Assembly (NCBI GenBank): GCA_021904315.1
Contig: CM038912.1
Location: 10,131,061-10,195,060, forward strand
Direction: 5' to 3'
DNA from: Sphagnum magellanicum
Taxonomy: Eukaryota; Streptophyta; Sphagnopsida; Sphagnales; Sphagnaceae
Length of the DNA stretch: 64,000 bases
Shown: piece after piece, positions 57,601 to 64,000 of the stretch
How the letters are laid out: every line of letters begins with the position of its first letter
How positions within the stretch are numbered: the stretch's first letter is position 1
Program-made: the position numbers and the translations under genes
The notes under the pieces: model-generated
What the model saw: the letters and a program-made list of their open reading frames with translations, nothing else
What the model was told of the DNA's origin: nothing
The model's database searches: none

Positions 57601-60222
57601 TGGAATGTATTTACAAAAAATGAACTTATGGGGCCATCACCAAGAGATGAAGTTGAGATGTCTTCTTCTTGGGACTTGCTTGACAACTTGTTTTGCACAT
57701 CTGCATCAGTGTGCCCATGATCATGCACCAAAACTTCACCAGGGACATTTGGCAATACCACTGCCACATCTTGACAATCTTGTGTACTTTGGATGGCCAT
57801 TCCCCAGGGTGATCCTTGAGCTCCCTTGGATATCTCCTCATCCTCATCATCAGACAGGTAAATGACCTCATGGGCTTGATCACATTTGGTCACTCTTTCC
57901 CCTGACATAATGATCTCGTCTTTGGAGCTATTATGAATATCATGTGGAGATGATTTTGCAGGGCTCTCATGATAGGAGCTGGCTGCTAACTTATTTTGCA
58001 CATCTGCATCAACACCTCCATGCTCCTGCACAACACCTTCAAAGGTGGCAGTTGATAAAACTGCAGCATCTGTCAGGGCCTTACAATCTCGTCCATCATT
58101 TTGATGCAAGGAGCTCATGACCTGTGAACTGGTCTGCAGCGCTGCTGAACCTGGCAGACAAGCTACCGCTATGTCTTTTGCAAGTTGGAAGGAATCTTCA
58201 TGCAATAGCAAGTTTTGACTTGTTGCAAGCTGTCCTACTTCTCTAACCCTGGAAGAATGCAGACTTAGACCTATTTGCTCAGAAACTTCCATAGTTGCAG
58301 CTATTTTGTTACTGAGGACCTCTGTGGGGACAGTTGCTTTGTGGAAGGTAGAGCTTGAAACCAAATGTCCTTGCTGCAATAGGTCATAACGTGACATTGG
58401 CATTTCAAGAGACAGTTCATCAAGAACAGCATTCATTTGCTGGGTAGTAGAACTGGGAAGGATGTTTTCTTCTTGAGATATAGTGAGAGTGCTAACATCA
58501 AGCTCACTGTTGTCTTCTCTGCTCAATAACATTGGATGCTCCTCAAAAGTTTCTATAAAGTCACAGGGAAGATGGGTTGTTTCCTGCAGGCTGCATCTGG
58601 TGCTTTGAATTTCCCAAGCCTCAAACAGAGCAGGACCATCATGAGTTCCCTCCATTGAGCTCTGGACAACATTATCTGCAACTTCCCAGACTGTTCCTGT
58701 CACTGGCTTGCTCCCACAGGTTGCAGATTCTGTAAGAGTTTTTGAGGAGTGGTCAGGAAAAGAAGCTAGCTCTGATAGTTGCATATCACATGCAGTCAAA
58801 TTCCAAGCATGTCTGGTGGCTGAATGAGATGTTATTGTCATTTTGAGTGTTCCTAGATCCTCCTGTTGACGACCATACATATAAGCTTCATTTAGTTCAC
58901 CTCTTGGATAGTCCTCAATGCCTTTCAAATGTAATGCTGACTTGCTAGCATCCTCTTCAATGAATTGGAAGTCGTCAGCTTCAGATTCAGCAATGGTATC
59001 AGACACCTGCATTGTACAATTGCTTGCCTCCTCAGCTTCAACTGCTCCTGGATAGCTGGTGTGGCAACCTTTCTGGGATTCATAACCCTCAGATTTCACC
59101 AATTCCAAATCCAGCCGACATGATCCTTGGCAATTGCCCATAGGCTTTGGATGTCTAACAACAGTCTTGTGCTTCTTTCGCCGGTAGCCAAGAGTTGCTT
59201 CCTCAGAGTTAGTTTCCAGACAGTCATCTTCAGCCTCGTCTTCCCAACAGTCATCCTCAACATCATCCTCCAGACAGTCATCTTCAAATTCATCTTTGAT
59301 TGCCTCTGTTCTCACCTCCTGAGTGCAAGCATACAGAGAACTTGTGCTCCTAACTTTCCTTCTTCTCTTTTTCTGCTTTCCAAAGTTGTCATTCTCATGC
59401 CAAGCACCCATCTCTTCACAATTCCACACCTTTCTACTCAAAGCAGGCTTCTCATCCTCCTCCACTGCTATTCCTTGCTTGACTGAATACATCTGCTTTT
59501 GGAGGTTCAATCTGGACAGGTTCCCCTTAAACAGAGGCGAGTCATCCTTTTGCTGATGCAGACCCAACTTGTGCCCCTCCTCGTTAGCCTTCTTCTTCTT
59601 CTTCTTTGCCAGAAACCTCTTGGGAGTCAATTCACTCTGCCTCTGAGTCACCATCTTCTCTTTCAATTGGCTCTGTCCCTGATTCACCATCTTCTCTTTC
59701 TTCGTCTCTTTAGCAGAATCGAACTTGGCAACTTTCTTGACCTTCGACATTAGGCTCTGGCTCTGATTCACTATCTTCTCAATGCCTATCTGTTCTTCAG
59801 CTGAATCAGACCTTGCAACTTTCCTCAAATTTTGTGGTAGGCTTCGTGTCTCTGTGTCAAAAACCTCCCAGAAACGCTTCTTGCTATCACGAGGAGGATC
59901 CACCAAGGCCTTCTTATCAGCGCAGCTTCCAATTTGAAGAAGCGAAAGAGATCGCCATTTCTTCACTCGTGAAGAAGAATGCTCCTCCTCCTCTTCATCT
60001 GTCCATACAACAAAGGAGCCAAATCATATTTCTACTCAAAATCATATGCACAACATCTTCATTCATGATTATGTGACTCGATGCAGATTATTATTGAAGA
60101 GAAACTTCTCAAACGTCATGAAGAAATGCACCTGAGTCTGCACAAGTACTGGAAATGTTGCTATTGCCAAATCCCATAGCCCGCCCGAGCACTTGCTCCT
60201 CCCGCCGCACGAATGTCATCAT
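54673..60222 (-). CDS. HAPLESS 8-like plant nuclear protein, about 1,540 residues, six exons
   Basis: I place exons at 60222-60132, 59998-57299, 57142-56202, 55889-55802, 55646-54949 and 54777-54673. All five introns are GT-AG and all phases agree, giving one uninterrupted frame. Exon 2 alone is 900 codons. The C-terminal part (residues 1432-1446) has GILKSCQGRCKCPRC: a G-I-L-K lead then C-x3-C-x-C-x2-C, the signature I associate with the family of Arabidopsis HAPLESS 8 (AT5G56250). A helical stretch (QMKFIGRIAKRLIGQLGNM) and a final GASEAAGSAKKDLAKMARDS helix follow, also as in that family. The long N-terminal part is low-complexity and probably disordered. It has basic patches (KQKKRRRKVR near residue 240; AKKKKKK), which could act as nuclear localisation signals, an EDDCLEDD-type acidic repeat near 265-290, and VIYLSDDEDEE at 742-752, a textbook SUMO-interacting motif. 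It is much longer than the relatives I know. The molecular role is unknown. The start is the first of two adjacent ATGs in exon 1; exon 6 ends at TGA, but a further short exon cannot be excluded. Confidence 0.8.
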
Positions 60223-60930
60223 AGCTTTCAAACAACCAGTTCGTGATCTAACACACAATGCGAAGCCGAATCATTCCTCAAGACCTTGGACCCCCAAAAA
60301 ATACAACTACAGAAGACAAAAAGAAGGCCAAAAGAGGAGATACAACACTCTCCAAACTTCCGAAAACAAAGACTCGAAACTCGTGTAAGGGACGGAGACC
60401 TAGCTGTATGGCCGCCTGATGCAATTCTAAGTATGGGAAGCAGAATGAAAACCTAGCCAGCCATCAAAACAGATGCAATATTCTTACCTAAGACAGGATC
60501 CTTGAGCGCTCTCTCTCTCTCTCTCTCTCTCTTCACCGTCCGCCTGCTGCTACACCAGATCTCCCCATCATCCCTTCCTTACAAACGAATCTCGCTCCAT
60601 ACTTGAAGATTGAGAAATTCGAAAGCTCCGGCCAGGACAGGAGTGAAGGAACTGAAATGTGACCTCAATTCTGCGGGCGTTGCAAATTGTGCGACAGAAT
60701 TGCATCCCGCGAGGGCCACGCGCTAGAGAGAAGAAAAGAGAGAGAGAGACGGAGCTTTGCACTTGCTCCCTTGGAGAGAGCGCGGGAAAGCGTAATGGCG
60801 GGAAGGGCGGGAGGCGGCAACATGGAACTAGACATACACCCACGAGTCAGGACTCAGGACCCGTCGCGGTTTGAAAGGTTTGGAAATTTCTGTCCAACCA
60901 ACGAATTTAATTAGCGAAGAAAAATCCAAT
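60223..60930 (-). promoter_or_regulatory. Promoter and 5' UTR of the HAPLESS 8-like gene
   Basis: Upstream of the first ATG the DNA becomes GC- and CpG-rich (CCCGCGAGGGCCACGCGC, GCGCGGGAAAGCG) and stays so until about 60880. A (CT)12 array at 60508-60531 and a GA-rich array at about 60731-60750 match the CT/GA elements common around plant transcription starts. Short plus ORFs here are by-products of the CpG-rich composition. Confidence 0.6.
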
Positions 60931-61101
60931 TGTGGCCATTTTCGGCACTCAGGTATACAATAATTATTTTATTTTCTAAAAATCAAGTGCGTCAGTAAAG
61001 ATGGTAACTTTTGAAATTTTCGACTTCACATGATGCCAAATAAAAATATTCAACTATAATAAATAAATAAGTACCCCCAGTTTATAATGGGGTTATTAGC
61101 A

Positions 61102-62030
61102 TAGGCCGAAAATGGTCAGGAACAGTTTTGGAAATAGAAATTTCGTGCAGCCAATGGCAAGGCTCAGCATGCACTCAAAGTGTCTTGACTATTTTTCTTT
61201 TAAGTTTTGGGCGGGGGGGGAGGGGGGGGAAGGGATTTTTTTCATTTTTTCTTTTTTCCCAACATGTTCCATTCAAGTTCCCCAGGTTCCCATGTTCCTG
61301 ACATGTTCCCCAAAGAATCCCCAATAGCACCCCAGGTTCATCCCATATGCTTTGGCAAATGTAGCTGGGCCAAAGGGGAGAATTTGCAGACTTCAAAATG
61401 GAACCTTCTATTTTGGGGAACCTCCATAGTTTTTTCTTTTTTGCATGATGGGCCAATCAAATTGGCTCATTGCAAAAAAAAAAAATTGAACTTGGGAGGC
61501 ACCTCATCTAATGAATAGGAGAGGTGATGAATATGATGACTATTTCCCATAGTTTGTGCCCCTGCCATTAGCTCAGGCCAAAAATGGTGACAAATAGTTT
61601 TGGAAATAAGTTTTATGCACCCAATCAGAAGGCTCAACATGCACTCATGATTGGCCCAATTTTTTTCCTTTTGGGGGTGAGGTGGATGAAGTTATTTTTT
61701 GTTTTTTCTCCTTGTCCCCAATGTGTTCCGAACATGTTCTCATCATGTTCCCATGGGGTTGCCCAAGTTCCCAAGCTATTCACCAATACTTTCCCCATAA
61801 CACCTCAATTTTATCCCATATGGTTTTGTCCAAAGTTCAACTCTCATGTTTATACACTGAAAAGGTTGGTTAAAGGGGTGCACATTTGTTTCTATTTTGC
61901 AACTTGGGTCCAAAGGGATCTTTCTATTGAAAAGTGTCCAATGTTCCAAAAAAATTGGTGATGGGCCAATCGATGTGGCTTTTTCAAAAGAAAAAGAAAC
62001 AGTTGTGAACACAACCATGAACTAATTAAT
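61102..62030. repeat. Diverged ~0.5-kb tandem duplication
   Basis: Copy 1 starts near 61102 with AGGCCGAAAATGGT, copy 2 near 61575 with AGGCCAAAAATGGT. Both continue through TTTTGGAAATA, GGCTCA-CATGCACTCA, a T-rich tract, several CATGTTCCC words, ATCCCATATG and GATGGGCCAATC. Spacing between matched points grows from about 473 to 516 bases because of an indel. CATGTTCC words are further repeated inside each copy. ORFs in it do not look coding. Confidence 0.75.
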
Positions 62031-63130
62031 ATGAATCACAAATTCATTTCCAATCATTGCACTTAATGTTCATGAGAATAATTTTTATAGTTTCTTGAAA
62101 ATGGCCCTAGTGGCTATTGTGTTTTTGAGCTAGTAACTTAGGTGGCTACATTCATGTACTTGGAGATCTTTTGATTGGCTATACAGAAAAAATAATAATA
62201 ATAACATGTGGCTATTTTCCTGTCGAGGGGTGGTGTATTTGGCTATTTTTAGGTTGGATTGTGTATGTGAATAATGATAATTTTGACAAAGTCTGAATTT
62301 AAGTTATAGTTGAAAAACTTGTGGAATCGTTTGGCGAGTTGGAAGATTGGAATGGCAAAAGCTTGGCAAAAAGAAGTCATGGCCAATGACTTAAGCTATA
62401 TGAATTACAACTTACAAGTTAAGGATTAAACACAAGAAATTTTTACAAATTCGTAAATTTAAGGATAGAAACTAAAATCACATGAACAAATTAGAATGCA
62501 TAAAAAACAAATTGACAAATCATGTGACAAATTGAACCCTTGTTTCAAAGAACTCTACACCCAATGATAGCACATGATCTTAACTTGCAAGCCACACATT
62601 AATTTAGGGATACAAAGAAAATCAAATGGGACTAAAGAGAGAAGGAGGAATTTACCCAAAGCTCAAACTAATCAACATTGTGGAAACTAAAGGTTGTTTG
62701 TTCCAATGAACCATTGAAGTTAAATTACATCAAACTAGAAGGCCCCTTTTTGCTTTCTCATTAGTATAAGGTGTTATGGCATCATCATAAGGAAAAATAT
62801 CAACAATATAAAATGGTTGTGCAAACATACACACCACCAAATCCAAATGTTCACAAAGTTGAATATGTAATCTTGTTTTGATGAACGTCAAGGTTGAGAA
62901 AATTCTTTCATCTTCCACAAATCCCATAATTTGAACCACAACCAACTTTGTTGTTTTTAAGAATTCAAAAAGTTGAACATGTAATAACACATTAGAAAAA
63001 AAATTCTTCCAAAGTTTAGACATTGCATTGGGATCCATGGGTTGGTACATAACACATTGAGCATTATATATCATGGTGACCTTGGGTATTTTCTCATGTT
63101 CCTAATTTGTGGTTGTCATTTTTTATGTTA
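62030..63130. other. AT-rich intergenic DNA
   Basis: No recognisable gene. A 114-codon minus frame (62730-63074) is the longest and has no known domain; it could be part of an old transposase-like gene but evidence is lacking. Confidence 0.4.
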
Positions 63131-63159
63131 CTAGTCATGTCATTTTTCTTGTGACCCTA

Positions 63160-63690
63160 TAATTATTGTTAACCATTGTCATATACACCTTTTCCGTCCT
63201 ACTGATGATTGTTGTATTTTCCATCTTAATTGTGATAATTATCTTCTTTGCAATCAAGATCATAATCATGATTGAAGCCTTTTTTCGTGCTTTTGTAGCT
63301 ACTATTGATCATCAGAATCGCCATCTCTTGTGCTTTTGCAATTATTGTTGATAATCGTTGTTGCCTTCTCCATCCTAATTATGGTCATTGTTTTCTCTTA
63401 CGTTCTTACAATTGTTGTTGATTATCATTGTTGTTTTCTTTGTCTTAATCATGGTCACCATCTTTTTTATGCTTTTATAATTATTGTTAATCATCATTGT
63501 TGCCTTCTCTTCTGCTTTTAATCATGGTCATCGCCTTTTTTGTTCTAATCACAATTTTCACCTTCTTTTGTGCTCTTGATCATTATTGTTACTTTCTCTT
63601 GTACTCTTAATCATAGTCATCACCTTCTTTTATGCTCTTGATCATGTTTGTAACCTTTTATTATGTTGTTAATCATGTTATCCCCCCCCC
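63160..63690. repeat. Degenerate ~70-bp minisatellite
   Basis: Units share ATTGTTGATAATC, GTTGTTGCCTTCTC and CTAATTATGGTCAT-like words. Matched points at 63356, 63426 and 63495 give a period of 69-70 bases, and weaker units run on to about 63680, ending at a C10 run. Hydrophobic ORFs in it are by-products. Confidence 0.75.
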
Positions 63691-64000
63691 CATTCTTCCA
63701 AATTTTTTTCATGGGTTAGTGGTGTGTTGTAGCCTTGTGGTAATAGGACCCTTGGATTTTTGTTGAGCCTTTGCCCTTGCCCTAACTATTTTTGAACTTC
63801 TATTGTAGCCCTTAATTTGACACCTCCAAACCTTAAAGGATGGGCTTTGAATCTTGCAACAAAATTCTAGGGGAATGTGTCCCCTGGTTTTGTTACAACC
63901 AAACATTGTTAAAATTTACATTCATAAACATTTTTTTAGTCGTTGTTGAATGATTCTCTCAACCACAATGAAGGACTCAATATTTGTTTAACCTTCACAT
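63690..64000. other. Window end, nothing identified
   Basis: No gene, repeat or element boundary could be supported here. Confidence 0.5.

Noticed and set aside
63166-63521. Hydrophobic ORFs resembling multi-span membrane proteins
   Set aside because: By-products of the T-rich ~70-bp minisatellite; no start context or conserved motif.
1-64000. CRISPR arrays, bacterial operons, rRNA or tRNA genes
   Set aside because: The window is eukaryotic. No direct-repeat/spacer array was seen, and no rRNA or cloverleaf-like sequence stood out by eye; a covariance-model scan would be needed to exclude single tRNAs or miRNAs.

Overview
This is a window of nuclear chromosome from a land plant. The evidence is (CCCTAAA)n Arabidopsis-type telomere repeats, plant-type CACTA, hAT and Ty3/gypsy transposons, spliceosomal introns with GT-AG borders, and fragments of plant gene families (STY-type ACT-domain kinase, nucleobase-ascorbate transporter, DNAJ50/DNAJC25-like protein, HAPLESS 8-like protein). 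Long AT-rich repeat deserts between genes point to a large genome. A Nei/NEIL-type DNA glycosylase fragment and the style of the repeats make me lean, weakly, towards a non-flowering land plant; I cannot name a species.

Layout. 1-2.1 kb: short simple repeats, then a fossil hAT transposase. 2.4-10 kb: gene-free DNA with a TGTCTTCAA-type degenerate repeat and a TAGG/CCTA-rich block. 10.1-15.2 kb: a CpG-rich start followed by a broken STY-like kinase gene, a small zinc-ribbon ORF, an alanine/valine repeat ORF and a strong hairpin. 17.2-17.8 kb: an AACATTG-rich block. 18.1-19.9 kb: a nucleobase-ascorbate transporter pseudogene with two in-frame stops. 22.8-23.2 kb: two exons of a DNAJ50-like gene.

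25.6-38.4 kb is a nest of mobile elements. A complete non-autonomous CACTA element (26039-29807; matching TIRs and a 3-bp TGT target duplication) carries several exons of a NEIL-like DNA glycosylase and an exon of a farnesol-dehydrogenase-like SDR, plus telomere-type repeats. A Ty3/gypsy retrotransposon (30032-37838, minus strand, ~848-bp LTRs) follows. Right after it comes a fossil TNP2-type CACTA transposase, which may once have spanned the whole nest.

38.4-51.8 kb is gene-poor AT-rich DNA with minisatellites, a CT/AT microsatellite and a possible solo LTR. 51.8-54.6 kb has unassigned coding-like scraps. 54.7-60.2 kb, minus strand, is the only gene I believe intact: six exons whose phases all agree, encoding about 1,540 residues with the cysteine signature of the HAPLESS 8-like plant family. 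Its CpG- and CT-rich promoter lies at 60.2-60.9 kb. From 61 kb to the end there is a ~0.5-kb tandem duplication and a ~70-bp minisatellite.

Overall this is one probable working gene next to several decayed gene copies and nested transposons. The decay is dominated by C-to-T/G-to-A changes, as expected for long-methylated plant repeats. The most interesting object is the gene-capturing CACTA element.
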